Of a stretch of DNA of 64,000 bases, positions 48,630-57,857 are shown piece after piece. The first letter of the stretch is position 1, and every line of letters starts with the position of its first letter. A program made the position numbers and the translations under genes. The notes below the pieces were generated by a model. The model did not search any database. It was given only the letters and a program-made list of their open reading frames with translations, and was not told where the DNA came from. Source of the DNA: Janthinobacterium sp. Marseille (GTDB lineage: Bacteria > Pseudomonadota > Gammaproteobacteria > Burkholderiales > Burkholderiaceae_D); contig NC_009659.1 of assembly GCF_000013625.1 (NCBI RefSeq), positions 1,984,001-2,048,000 of the forward strand. Reading direction: 5' to 3'.

Positions 48630-48992
48630 TTATTGCTTGCCGGCCTTGTCCCATTTCCACTTACCGCCTACCTTGCAAAATACGACGTCATGCGTGCTGT
48701 ACAGGGTCTGGTGACGATTCTCTACCTTGGCCTGACGACAATCGGCACGTCCTTGTGGATCCTTGGCAGGGGTAATAGTGCCGCTATTTGAAGCTTTGGG
48801 GTTTTCCCAGGTGACTGCCTTGCCGTCCTCAGCTGTATCAAGAGCCTGATACAGGGTTTTAAACATCAGGTCGGTGTCGGCCTTTTTGAACTTGCTGATT
48901 GGTGTGTCTTGCAGGAATCTCAGATTCGACTGCGCATAAACGGAAGATACCGCCGCAGTCATCAAAATACCGGCAACCAGAACTCGCTTCAT
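48630..48992 (-). CDS. Small exported hypothetical protein (120 aa)
   Basis: A signal peptide (MKRVLVAGILMTAAVSSVYA) is followed by a region with KADTDLMFKTLYQALDTAED and GKAVTWENPKASNSGTITPA. This resembles the C-terminal part of RT0821/Lpp0805-type surface antigens. Two cysteines (DCRQAK; FCKVGG) may form a disulfide. AGGGAG lies before the ATG at 48992. Function unknown. Confidence 0.7.
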   Translation of the reverse strand: MKRVLVAGILMTAAVSSVYAQSNLRFLQDTPISKFKKADTDLMFKTLYQALDTAEDGKAVTWENPKASNSGTITPAKDPQGRADCRQAKVENRHQTLYSTHDVVFCKVGGKWKWDKAGKQ

Positions 48993-49153
48993 ATGTGCTC
49001 CCTTTAGTAGTGATGTTGTCGAAAAACCGCGATCTATCGTGCAAACACATACCTGTACGGGCGGATAGTCCATACAGGTACTATCTCAAGCTTGTCAGCC
49101 TATTCTACTCAATACGAATTTAATCGTTTGACAAGATAATGACTCGCGTTTGA

Positions 49154-49615
49154 TTAAGATGCAAGCGTTTGCTTCTGCAAACACTGCAATACCGCAGAGA
49201 CATCGCCTGCATTCCCAAGGCCCGTGCGGAATTGCGGATCGCATAGCATCCCTGCCAGTTCAGCCAATATCTGCAAATGATCACGCGTCGTCCTGACTGG
49301 CAACAATAAAACAAACAGTTCGGAAACCGGCTGCTCATCAGGCGCGGAGAAATCAAGCGGCGCATGCAAACGCACGAAGGCCGCTATCGGTTGCTTGATA
49401 CCTGCCACCTGCGCATGCGGAATCGCCACACCGCTACCGAGTCCGGTGCTATCCATGTTTTCGCGCTCGTATAATTTTTGATAAACCAGTGCGCGATTGA
49501 TGTGGCAATTGCGTTCCAGCAGTCCGGCGATCAAGGCGAAAGCCTGCAGTTTATTTGCCGCACGCAGGTCCAGAAAAATATTTTCCGGCAACAGGTATTG
49601 AGAAAAGGTATTCAT
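49154..49615 (-). CDS. PtsN-like PTS EIIA (class 2) protein
   Basis: A 153-residue EIIA fold. The phospho-His is His67 in GSGVAIPHAQV. It begins MNTFSQYLLPENIFLDLRAA, as in EIIA-Ntr, and ends in a helix (AVLQCLQKQTLAS). The ATG at 49615 gives the normal N-terminus; the longer frame to 49648 adds unrelated residues. EIIA-Ntr regulates K+ and nitrogen functions rather than sugar uptake. It is not beside rpoN here, so it may be a second paralogue. Confidence 0.85.
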   Translation of the reverse strand: MNTFSQYLLPENIFLDLRAANKLQAFALIAGLLERNCHINRALVYQKLYERENMDSTGLGSGVAIPHAQVAGIKQPIAAFVRLHAPLDFSAPDEQPVSELFVLLLPVRTTRDHLQILAELAGMLCDPQFRTGLGNAGDVSAVLQCLQKQTLAS

Positions 49616-49825
49616 CAGCACGACAGGTATTCCGAAGCCCGCAGGCAATCGGCAACCATAGCGCTTAAGGTGTAAAAATTTTGTAAAAACTGCCCTGCTG
49701 TCGCCCTTGTTTATACGATCCCGGTAATCTTTATATGGCGTTTACGTTTAGGTGCTTATCTTTTAGAAAATTTTTATATCGCAATTGCTAATCTGTTTCG
49801 CATCTCAACGACCTTGCAGGTTTCC

Positions 49826-50224
49826 ATGAACCGCAGCACCTTGATGCAAACAGAAGTCCCGATATTGATACGAGACACTGTCACACGAAATAAAGCACCA
49901 CTCCTCGTCACATCCCACCCAGCTGCTGCCAGCAGCTCGCCAGCGCCAGTCACTGCGCAAACACCCGTCATCATAGAAAAGCAAACGCAGCCGCATGAGT
50001 GCCTGATGCTGCTCACCATCAGCGCCGATTGCGTCGCCGAACTCAGGCACCTGGTGATGCGCACCTGCGGCGAATGGATAGTGTTCATGCGTACCCAACC
50101 CATTGCACATGCCAGCAAGATGAAGGTCTGGCTATGCCTCAGCAATCCGGCTACGGAACTGGTCATGAATGCGGTGATGCGCGCCTTGCCAAGTGCAGAG
50201 TTCGGCAAAATCACCTACGCCTGA
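49826..50224 (+). CDS. Hypothetical protein (132 aa)
   Basis: The N-terminal half is low in complexity (TSHPAAASSSPAPVTAQTPV). The C-terminal half is compact (MLLTISADCVAELRHLVMRT; KVWLCLSNPATELVMNAVMR), perhaps an alpha/beta domain. No signal peptide is obvious. It is followed 33 nt later by the DapA-like gene. No family recognised. Confidence 0.55.
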   Translation: MNRSTLMQTEVPILIRDTVTRNKAPLLVTSHPAAASSSPAPVTAQTPVIIEKQTQPHECLMLLTISADCVAELRHLVMRTCGEWIVFMRTQPIAHASKMKVWLCLSNPATELVMNAVMRALPSAEFGKITYA

Positions 50225-50257
50225 TCCATCTTTCATCCTTGACAGAGAGAATTTGCA

Positions 50258-51211
50258 ATGACTTCCTTTACAGGTATTTGGGTACCTATCGTCACCCCCT
50301 TCAAAAATGGCGAAGTCGATTTGCCGGTTGCGCAAAAGCTGGCCGACGAATTGATCAATCAGGGCATACATGGTTTGGTAGTGTGCGGGACGACAGGCGA
50401 AGCAGCGGCACTGGACGACATCGAACAAGCCACTTTGCTGGCGGCGATCAATGAAGTGGCCGACAAACGTTGTCCGCTTGCGATGGGCATCAGTGGCAGC
50501 AGCACGCGCACGGTGGCAGAGAAAGTGAAGCGATTTAATCGCCATGCCCCTGCCGCCTACTTATTGTCTGCGCCATCTTATGTGCGGCCGTCGCAGCAAG
50601 GCATCCTGTGGCACTTCCAGGCCGTCGCGGCGCAGACCGAAGCCCCTATCATCATCTACAACATCCCGGCGCGCACCGGCGTGAATATCGAAGCAGCGAC
50701 CATTGCCGCCCTCGCCCAGGATGAGCGCTTTGCAGCCGTCAAGGAAAGCAGCGGGCAACTCTCGCAGGTCAAGGACATCCTCGACCATACCAGGCTGCAA
50801 TTGCTGTCAGGCGATGACGCACTGTTGCTCAGTACCCTGATGCTGGGCGGTCACGGTGCGATATCGGCCGCCGCACATATACGGCCGGATCTCTTCGTGC
50901 ATTTGTACGACCTGACCCGGACCGGAAGAAACGAGGAAGCGGCTGAATTATTCAATGCCTTGCTGCCCTTGATACGCCTGCTGTTTTCCGAACCGAATCC
51001 GGGCCCGGTCAAAGCAGCATTGGCGCTACAGGGGAAGTTGCGCGAAACCTTGCGCTTGCCGATGACGCCGATGTCTGTCGCCGGCAAGGAAAAACTCGCG
51101 CTTGCCTTGCAGGATGTGATGGACCTGCAAGTTGAAAACAATAGCCCGGCACTGCTTGCCGGACGCGCGCAATTTATACAAGACGTTTATAAATCCAGCG
51201 CATCTTTTTAG
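50258..51211 (+). CDS. DapA-family aldolase (dihydrodipicolinate synthase-like)
   Basis: A 317-residue TIM-barrel aldolase. The Schiff-base lysine is Lys162 (FAAVKESSG), the relay Tyr is Tyr134 (IIIYNIPART), and the pyruvate-binding motif is CGTTGEAAAL. AGAGAGAA lies before the ATG. DapA makes 4-hydroxy-tetrahydrodipicolinate from pyruvate and aspartate semialdehyde in lysine synthesis. Paralogues with other aldehydes exist, and no lys genes are adjacent, so the true substrate is open. Confidence 0.82.
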   Translation: MTSFTGIWVPIVTPFKNGEVDLPVAQKLADELINQGIHGLVVCGTTGEAAALDDIEQATLLAAINEVADKRCPLAMGISGSSTRTVAEKVKRFNRHAPAAYLLSAPSYVRPSQQGILWHFQAVAAQTEAPIIIYNIPARTGVNIEAATIAALAQDERFAAVKESSGQLSQVKDILDHTRLQLLSGDDALLLSTLMLGGHGAISAAAHIRPDLFVHLYDLTRTGRNEEAAELFNALLPLIRLLFSEPNPGPVKAALALQGKLRETLRLPMTPMSVAGKEKLALALQDVMDLQVENNSPALLAGRAQFIQDVYKSSASF

Positions 51212-51279
51212 AAATTTTTTACATGCTGACGAATAAGCTGGCGTCCGCAGTATCAACTTCAATTAACAGGAAAGGCAGC

Positions 51280-52032
51280 ATGAAACAATTAATCCTCGTC
51301 GTCGCCATCGCCGCAGCATTTACCGCCAGCATTGCGCATGCAGAAGACAGCAAGCCGGACAATGAAATCAGCTTCAACGCCGCGGTGGTCTCCGACTATC
51401 GTTATCGCGGCATCTCGCAAACGCGCCTGCAACCGGCACTGCAAGGCGGTGCTGACTATGTCCACAATCCAAGCGGCTTCTATGCCGGCACCTGGCTCTC
51501 GACCATCAAATGGGTCAAGGATGGCGGTGGCAGCGGTGACGTGGAAGTCGATGTCTATGGCGGCAAGCGCGGCGAACTGGGCAAGAATGTGACATACGAC
51601 CTCGGCGTATTGACCTATGTCTATCCATCGAACGGCTTGAATCCGAATGCGAACACCACCGAAGTCTATGGCCAGCTCGGCTATGGCCCGGCCTATATCA
51701 AGTACTCGCATTCAGTGACGAATCTGTTCGGCTTTGTCGACAGCAAAAATAGCGGCTATCTCGATATAGGTGCCAACCTCGATATCAGCAATGGCTACAT
51801 CCTCAACCTGCATGCCGGCCATCAAAAGGTTGCTGGCGATAATGCCGGTGTCAGCAATGACAGGCTCAGCTATACCGACTGGAAAGTCGGCGTCAGCAAG
51901 GATTTCGGACTGTTTACCGGTGCACTGGCTTATATCGGCACGGATGCCGACAAGTCCGCTTATGCCTCGCCGGTCAATGGCAAATTCATGGGCAAGGATG
52001 CCCTTATCCTGACTATCAGCAAAACCTTTTGA
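51280..52032 (+). CDS. TorF-family outer-membrane protein
   Basis: A 250-residue barrel with a signal peptide (LILVVAIAAAFTASIAHA). The typical N-terminus of the family is FNAAVVSDYRYRGISQTRLQ, followed by GGADYVHNPSGFYAGTWLST. It ends in LILTISKTF, with terminal Phe as outer-membrane signal. CAGGAAAGG lies before the ATG at 51280. The family is proposed to be porin-like; the substrate is unknown. Confidence 0.8.
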   Translation: MKQLILVVAIAAAFTASIAHAEDSKPDNEISFNAAVVSDYRYRGISQTRLQPALQGGADYVHNPSGFYAGTWLSTIKWVKDGGGSGDVEVDVYGGKRGELGKNVTYDLGVLTYVYPSNGLNPNANTTEVYGQLGYGPAYIKYSHSVTNLFGFVDSKNSGYLDIGANLDISNGYILNLHAGHQKVAGDNAGVSNDRLSYTDWKVGVSKDFGLFTGALAYIGTDADKSAYASPVNGKFMGKDALILTISKTF

Positions 52033-52044
52033 AACGCTAAGTAA

Positions 52045-52085
52045 GCGGTGCAGCAGCGCCCATGCCGGGCGGCAAGCTGCACCGC
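52045..52085 (+). terminator. Hairpin downstream of the TorF-like gene
   Basis: Stem GCGGTGCAGC/GCTGCACCGC (10 bp) with a 21-base loop, 12 nt after the stop. No T-run follows, so it may stabilise the mRNA rather than terminate. The remaining ~180 bp up to the next gene show no other clear feature. Confidence 0.5.
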
Positions 52086-52271
52086 CGGCAGGAACTGCCT
52101 CTGTATATAGATAGTCTTACTGTCATCACCCTCGCTTTGTCATGCCGCGGATCGCGCCCTGCTGTTACAGTCGGTAACATGAAAGGGTCAACTAGCCTTG
52201 TCCACCGGTCGTTTTATATCCGTGGGACTGGTACGATCTATCCATCGCGTAACCGCTGACAGGTGCAAGCA

Positions 52272-53723
52272 ATGAAAGCTGGCAAGAATATATTCACCAC
52301 GACGATGTCTTCGTCGCTGATCTGCAGTTTGCTGGCGCTCGCCGTCTTAGGCAAAAGCACGGAAAGCCGGGCGGCAGACCTGGGCTTCGGTAGCGCAGCA
52401 ATCATGGCGCAGAATTCAGTGGGCAATGCTTACAGGCCACCAAGCGCAGATCAAATCATACAAATGGTGGCACCGGTCGCACTCTTCCCGGACAAACTGT
52501 TGGCACAGGTATTGGCGGCAGGCATGTATCCGGAACAAATCACTGCAGCCGATCAATTGCTAAAACAAAATCCATCGCTGCAAGACGCCGCACTCGACAA
52601 TGTCGTCAGTCGGCAAGCCTGGGATGTCAGCGTCAAATCACTGACCGCCTTCCCGGCCGTATTGAGCCAGCTGGCCGGTAATATCCGCTGGAGCGCAGCC
52701 TTGGGCAACACCTACGCGAATGCGCCGAACGATGTGATGAACGCGGTGCAGACCCTGCGCCTGCGCGCACTACAGTCCGGCAAGCTGAAAAGCAGCCGCG
52801 AAATACGTGTCACCGCCATCCCCTACCAGCCACCTCCGCCCGAGTATGCGGATGATGAAGCCTATTACGTCGTGGCACCGCCGTCGCAGATCATTTCCAT
52901 CGATTCGGCCCAGCCCGATGTCGTGTATGTGCCAGAGTACAATCCGGCACTGGTGTATGGCGCTCCCCTCCCGGTCTATCCGAATTATGTCTACCGTCCC
53001 GGCTATGGCTCGATTGCGGGCAGCATCATTTCCTTCAATATCGGCATCATCGTCGGCTCCGCACTCAGCCATCACGGCGACTGGGGCTGGCATCCATGGG
53101 GCATGAATTGGGGCGGCCATGGTCCGCACTACGGTTATCAGCAGGGTTGGCGCAGGCCGGCGGTGATCTATAACAATTCTGTGTATGCGCCGCGCTCCAG
53201 TATCACCATTAACCGCAATTACGGTACACGCATCACCACCAGGCCGATGGCACCTGCCAACCGTGCGCCGGATGATGGACATGGTCCGCGTCCGAACTAT
53301 GGCAATGACCATGCGCCGAGGCCCGGGCAGCAAATGACGCGACCGCATTTTTCGCCTGGCGATATGCAGCCGGGTGCGCGTCCTCCCGGCAATGCCGGGC
53401 AACATCGCCCCGAACGCCAGCAAGGCAACCCGCGTCCGCGCTCTGAAACCGGCGAAAGATTGAATTCCGGTGGCAGGCGCGACGCCCCGCCAGGCACACT
53501 GTCGAGCACGGGACGGCCACCGTCACACGCCGAACGGCCGCCAACACTGCGTTCCAATGATGTACAACGCAGTGGCGTACACCGCCCGCCTGAATCCCGC
53601 CATGAATCGCGGCAGGATTTCAGGCAGCAGGCACCGCAGCATATGCAAACCGAACGGCGGCAGTCAGCCGGCCAGGATCGTCCGCGTCCGGCACCACAGC
53701 AGGAACGTCGCGATGGCAGATAG
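52272..53723 (+). CDS. DUF3300 exported protein
   Basis: A 483-residue protein. The signal peptide is within residues 1-35. The DUF3300 domain (IIQMVAPVALFPDKLLAQVL through VVYVPEYNPALVYG) covers residues ~55-240. A Gly/Trp/His-rich stretch (HHGDWGWHPWGMNWGGHGPH) follows, then a long Pro/Arg/His-rich, disordered tail of ~190 residues. ATG at 52272 is used; a GTG three codons earlier is possible. Function unknown; the tail may interact with the cell wall or polyanions. Confidence 0.8.
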   Translation: MKAGKNIFTTTMSSSLICSLLALAVLGKSTESRAADLGFGSAAIMAQNSVGNAYRPPSADQIIQMVAPVALFPDKLLAQVLAAGMYPEQITAADQLLKQNPSLQDAALDNVVSRQAWDVSVKSLTAFPAVLSQLAGNIRWSAALGNTYANAPNDVMNAVQTLRLRALQSGKLKSSREIRVTAIPYQPPPPEYADDEAYYVVAPPSQIISIDSAQPDVVYVPEYNPALVYGAPLPVYPNYVYRPGYGSIAGSIISFNIGIIVGSALSHHGDWGWHPWGMNWGGHGPHYGYQQGWRRPAVIYNNSVYAPRSSITINRNYGTRITTRPMAPANRAPDDGHGPRPNYGNDHAPRPGQQMTRPHFSPGDMQPGARPPGNAGQHRPERQQGNPRPRSETGERLNSGGRRDAPPGTLSSTGRPPSHAERPPTLRSNDVQRSGVHRPPESRHESRQDFRQQAPQHMQTERRQSAGQDRPRPAPQQERRDGR

Positions 53724-53755
53724 GCGCAGATAAGCACGCGCTCGGGGCTGTTATC

Positions 53756-54433
53756 ATGGCGGCTGTTACAGCAAAGTTCCTGGCGCATATGAATCATCCT
53801 TCCGCCTCATGGCAAACACGTTTTATCCAGTTGGCAACCGAAGCAGCCGGCGATGACGGCGCGCACGACATCAATCATTTGCACCGCGTCTGGCAAACCG
53901 CAGAAACCCTGTTGGCCGACCATCCGGAAGCGGATGCACTGGTGGTCCAGGCGGCCTGCTATCTGCATGACCTGGTCAACCTGCCGAAGAACGATCCACA
54001 GCGCCACCTGGCTTCACGCCAGGCGGCCGAACTGGCCTGCCGCGAACTGGCAGCGATGAATTTCCCGGCCGATAAACTGCCGGCGCTGAGCCATGCGATC
54101 GAAGCGCATAGCTTTTCCGCCGCAATTACACCGACCACGATAGAAGCACGCATAGTGCAGGATGCCGACCGGCTGGATGCCCTCGGCGCAGTGGGACTGG
54201 CACGCCTGTTTTATATCGCCGGGCGCATGGGTAGTGCATTGGCCCATCCGGACGATGCTGCCGGTGAGGCGCGCGAGCTGGATGACAAGCGTTACGCACT
54301 GGACCACATCGAAGTCAAACTCGCGACCCTGCCCGCCAGCATGCAAACCGAAGCCGGCCGCCGGCTGGGCGAACAAAGGCTGCAATGGTTATACGACTTC
54401 CGCAGCACCTTCCTGCAGGAATGGAATCCTTAG
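53756..54433 (+). CDS. HD-domain hydrolase (YedJ-like)
   Basis: A 225-residue cytoplasmic phosphohydrolase. HD-motif elements are HDINHLHRVWQTA, VVQAACYLHDLVN with the His-Asp metal pair, and ARIVQDADRLDALGAVGLAR. A helical C-terminus follows. ATG at 53756 or 53789 (MNHPSASW) is possible. Members are little characterised; nucleotides are likely substrates. Confidence 0.82.
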   Translation: MAAVTAKFLAHMNHPSASWQTRFIQLATEAAGDDGAHDINHLHRVWQTAETLLADHPEADALVVQAACYLHDLVNLPKNDPQRHLASRQAAELACRELAAMNFPADKLPALSHAIEAHSFSAAITPTTIEARIVQDADRLDALGAVGLARLFYIAGRMGSALAHPDDAAGEARELDDKRYALDHIEVKLATLPASMQTEAGRRLGEQRLQWLYDFRSTFLQEWNP

Positions 54434-54813
54434 GCCACGAGCCAGGCTGCGCACCACTTTGACGCCCAGCCGCCGGGCCGCAGGCGGCGGCCGCTGCCTG
54501 CAATAGTGCATGTGCAAGTCCCATCTTTGCGCAAAAATCCGGTAAGCCACGATTCCGGCGACTGAAATCCACACTCCTGCACCAAGACTTCAAACGCACG
54601 CCCCATTCGAGGGCGAAAATGTTTCCCCTGCACCAATATCAGATAGGCAATCATCCAAATGGTGCGTGCGCTGTTCCGCATCTATTTCGACTCCCCGGCA
54701 AAGCCAGCCAAATAGCCTCCTTCCGGATTTTCAGCGATTGGCATGCATTCTGCTAAAGCAAGCAGGCGGTCCCGTACTCACATTTACTCTTCCTTTCACT
54801 GAAGGAGCACTTC
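54434..54813. other. 380-bp gap between the HD gene and urtA
   Basis: No convincing rightward gene. A minus-strand frame of 83 codons (54681-54430; starts MRNSARTIWMIAYLILVQGK) has GGGGAG upstream, but its C-terminus is irregular, so it is only a possible small gene. The 110 bp before urtA should hold the urt-ure promoter. No NtrC or RpoN site was identified with certainty. Confidence 0.35.
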
Positions 54814-56067
54814 ATGTCACGTCGCAACATCCTGAAAGCAACCGCACTTGGCGCGTTTACACTTGCAACTTCTTCCTGGCTTCCTTCCGCATTCGCCGCC
54901 GACACCATCAAGGTCGGCATCCTGCACTCCCTCTCCGGCACCATGGCAATCTCTGAAACTTCGTTGAAAGACGTGGCTTTGATGACGATTGATGAAATCA
55001 ATGCCAACGGTGGTGTGATGGGTAAAAAGCTGGAAGCCGTTATCGTCGATCCGGCTTCCAACTGGCCTTTGTTCGCTGAAAAAGCGCGACAGCTGATTTC
55101 GCAGGACAAGGTCTCCGTCGTCTTCGGCTGCTGGACCTCGGTCTCACGCAAATCAGTACTGCCGGTCTTCAAGGAGTTGAACAGCCTCTTGTTTTACCCG
55201 GTCCAGTATGAAGGTGAAGAACTTGAAAAAAATGTCTTCTACACCGGTGCAGCACCTAACCAGCAAGCCATCCCTGCCACTGAATACCTGATGTCGAAAG
55301 AAGGCGGCGGTGCCAAACGCTTCGTGCTGCTCGGCACCGATTATGTCTACCCGCGCACCACCAACAAGATCCTGCGTGCCTTCCTGCATAGCAAGGGTGT
55401 GAGGGATTCCGATATCGATGAAGTCTATACACCGTTCGGCCATTCCGATTACCAAACCATCGTCGCCAATATCAAAAAATTCTCGGCAGGCGGCAAGACA
55501 GCGGTGATTTCCACCATCAACGGCGACTCGAATGTGCCCTTCTACAAGGAGCTCGGCAACGCAGGCCTGAAAGCAACCGATGTCCCTGTGGTTGCCTTCT
55601 CGGTCGGTGAAGAAGAATTGCGCGGCGTCGACACCAAGCCGCTGGTAGGCCACCTGGCTGCATGGAATTACTTTGAATCGGTCAAGAACCCGGTCAATGC
55701 CGGCTTCATTAAAAAATGGAAGGACTACGCAGTCGCGAAAAAATTGCCGAATGCCAAAACCGTTGTGACCAACGATCCGATGGAAGCAACCTATGTCGGC
55801 CTGTATATGTGGAAGCAAGCGGTTGAAAAAGCCAAGTCCACGGATACCGACAAAGTGATCGCAGCGATGGCCGGTCAAACCTTCAAGGCACCATCCGGTT
55901 ACACGCTGGAGATGGATAAAACCAATCACCACCTGCACAAACCGGTGATGATCGGCGAAATCAAGGCGGATGGTCAGTTCAATGTGGTTAACAAAACCAA
56001 GACCACCATCCGTGCGCAACCATGGAGCCCGTATATCCCGGGTAACGAAGGCAAGCAAAAACTGTAA
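54814..56067 (+). CDS. urtA: UrtA urea-binding protein of the ABC transporter
   Basis: A 417-residue periplasmic receptor. A Tat-type signal (SRRNILKATALGAF) ends near SAFAAD. A type I binding fold then begins IKVGILHSLSGTMAISETSL, with GCWTSVSRKSVLPVFKE and YPVQYEGEE, which are characteristic of UrtA rather than the related FmdD amide-binding proteins. GAAGGAG precedes the ATG. First gene of the urt-ure locus. A hairpin follows, as expected for a binding protein made in excess over the permease. Confidence 0.95.
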   Translation: MSRRNILKATALGAFTLATSSWLPSAFAADTIKVGILHSLSGTMAISETSLKDVALMTIDEINANGGVMGKKLEAVIVDPASNWPLFAEKARQLISQDKVSVVFGCWTSVSRKSVLPVFKELNSLLFYPVQYEGEELEKNVFYTGAAPNQQAIPATEYLMSKEGGGAKRFVLLGTDYVYPRTTNKILRAFLHSKGVRDSDIDEVYTPFGHSDYQTIVANIKKFSAGGKTAVISTINGDSNVPFYKELGNAGLKATDVPVVAFSVGEEELRGVDTKPLVGHLAAWNYFESVKNPVNAGFIKKWKDYAVAKKLPNAKTVVTNDPMEATYVGLYMWKQAVEKAKSTDTDKVIAAMAGQTFKAPSGYTLEMDKTNHHLHKPVMIGEIKADGQFNVVNKTKTTIRAQPWSPYIPGNEGKQKL

Positions 56068-56075
56068 TCGGACCA

Positions 56076-56107
56076 ACGCAGGCCCCGCTATCCCGCAGCG
56101 CCTGCGT
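56076..56107 (+). terminator. Hairpin between urtA and urtB (attenuator or mRNA stabiliser)
   Basis: Stem ACGCAGGC/GCCTGCGT with a 16-base loop, 8 nt after the urtA stop and without a U-run. Likely partial termination or 3' protection of urtA mRNA. Confidence 0.55.
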
Positions 56108-56240
56108 GTATGACATTGCGCCGGACGGAGTGAATGATCATTCCTGTCTTGCGCAATCCATTCCATACCTGAAGCTCATTTGGCATTGATCTCACGATCT
56201 GTGTTCAGGACTTTCCGCCTTGTTACACCATGAAAAAATC

Positions 56241-57857
56241 ATGAGACTGCTCCCCAGAATTCTCGCCCTCGGCATGCTGAGCCTGTGGCTATGCACACAA
56301 GCCATCAGCGCCCATGCGGCCATCGACCCGGCCTTGCTCAAGCCCTTGGCCGGTGACGATCCAGATGCACGTATCGCCGCAGTGACGGAAATTGCCGCGC
56401 TGGCGAATCAGGATGCACAAAAGATACTGCAAGCCATCAATAACGATGCGCTGTATGCGACGCCTGCCGGCGATGTGTTCATCATTGACGGCAGTGACGC
56501 CTTCAATCCGGCCACCGATAAAACCGGCCCTGCACCTGACGATGCGGAAGGCATTACCGTCAACAACCGTTTGCGTGGTGCAGTGGAAGGCGCCTTGTCC
56601 GGCCTCCAACTGTTTGCGCAAGACCGGAATGCCCGCCTGACAGCCGCCAATGACTTGCTGAAAACCGCCGACCCGGCGCAAATCCCGCTGATCAACAAGG
56701 CGCTGGAAAAAGAAAGCGATCCTGCCATCAGGGAGTTGCTGCAACAGGTCGTGGCAACCGCCAATTTGCATGCGCCCGATGCAGCCACACGCCAGGCGGC
56801 GGTCAAGACCCTCGCCAACACCAGCAACGCCAGCTTGAAACCGATACTGGAACAGATGCTGGCAAAGAATCCTGACGGCAGCTATGTCGAGCCGGATGCC
56901 GGTGTACGCAGCGAAGCCGTGAATACCCTGTCGGCACTGAATCGTCACCTCACCATCACGGAATTCGTCGGTAAACTGTTTTACGGCATTTCGCTCGGCA
57001 GTGTCCTGCTGCTGGCAGCCCTCGGCCTGGCGATCACCTTCGGCCTGATGGGCATTATCAATATGGCGCACGGCGAATTGCTGATGATAGGTGCGTACAC
57101 CACCTATGTCTGCCAACTGGTGTTCCGTAAATTCTTTCCCGAAGCGATCGACGCATACCTGCTGGTCGCCCTGCCCGCCGCCTTCATCGTGGCCGCTGCG
57201 GTCGGCATCGCGCTGGAACGCCTGGTAATACGCTGGCTCTACGGTCGGCCGCTCGAAACCTTGCTGTGCACCTGGGGCATCAGCCTGATCCTGATGCAAG
57301 GTGTGCGCTCCATCTTTGGTGCGCAAAACGTTGAAGTCGCCAATCCGAGCTGGATGTCGGGCGGCGTCACGGTACTCGGTTCGCTCGTGCTTTCCTATAA
57401 CCGTATCGTGATCATCTTCTTCGCGCTCTTCGTTGTGCTGGCAGTCTGGCTGATCCTGAACAAAACGCGGCTCGGCCTGTTTGTGCGCGCCGTCATGCAA
57501 AACCGCCGGATGGCGGCTTGTGTCGGCGTCTCCACCGGCAAGATAGACATGATGACCTTCGGCCTCGGCTGCGGCATTGCCGGGCTGGGCGGTGTCGCGC
57601 TGTCGCAACTGGGCAATGTTGGGCCGGACCTCGGCCAGGGCTATATCGTCGATTCCTTCATGGTGGTGGTGCTGGGCGGCGTCGGTCAACTGGCCGGCAC
57701 CGTGATCGCCGCCTTCGGCCTCGGTGAAGTCAACAAATTCCTCGAACCGGTTGCCGGCGCAGTACTCGCCAAAATCGCGATCCTGGTCTTCATCATCATC
57801 TTTATCCAAAAACGTCCGCAAGGCCTGTTTGCACTGAAAGGCAGGAGCGTGGAATGA
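56241..57857 (+). CDS. urtB: UrtB urea ABC transporter permease
   Basis: A 538-residue inner-membrane permease of the LivH type. A signal-like N-terminus precedes a ~220-residue periplasmic helical extension (GDDPDARIAAVTEIAALANQ, then HEAT-like repeats), typical of UrtB. Eight or so membrane helices begin at about residue 245 (FYGISLGSVLLLAALGLAIT). ATG at 56241 is used; a TTG at 56220 is less likely. Its stop overlaps the urtC start by 4 nt. Confidence 0.94.
   Translation: MRLLPRILALGMLSLWLCTQAISAHAAIDPALLKPLAGDDPDARIAAVTEIAALANQDAQKILQAINNDALYATPAGDVFIIDGSDAFNPATDKTGPAPDDAEGITVNNRLRGAVEGALSGLQLFAQDRNARLTAANDLLKTADPAQIPLINKALEKESDPAIRELLQQVVATANLHAPDAATRQAAVKTLANTSNASLKPILEQMLAKNPDGSYVEPDAGVRSEAVNTLSALNRHLTITEFVGKLFYGISLGSVLLLAALGLAITFGLMGIINMAHGELLMIGAYTTYVCQLVFRKFFPEAIDAYLLVALPAAFIVAAAVGIALERLVIRWLYGRPLETLLCTWGISLILMQGVRSIFGAQNVEVANPSWMSGGVTVLGSLVLSYNRIVIIFFALFVVLAVWLILNKTRLGLFVRAVMQNRRMAACVGVSTGKIDMMTFGLGCGIAGLGGVALSQLGNVGPDLGQGYIVDSFMVVVLGGVGQLAGTVIAAFGLGEVNKFLEPVAGAVLAKIAILVFIIIFIQKRPQGLFALKGRSVE

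Noticed and set aside
55153..56166. A 337-codon minus-strand open frame across urtA
   Set aside because: Antisense shadow of a well-supported urtA; no domain and no ribosome site.
56289..57821. A 510-codon open frame on the minus strand across urtB
   Set aside because: It is the mirror of GC-rich urtB codons, with His/Gln/Asp-rich composition and no recognisable domain.
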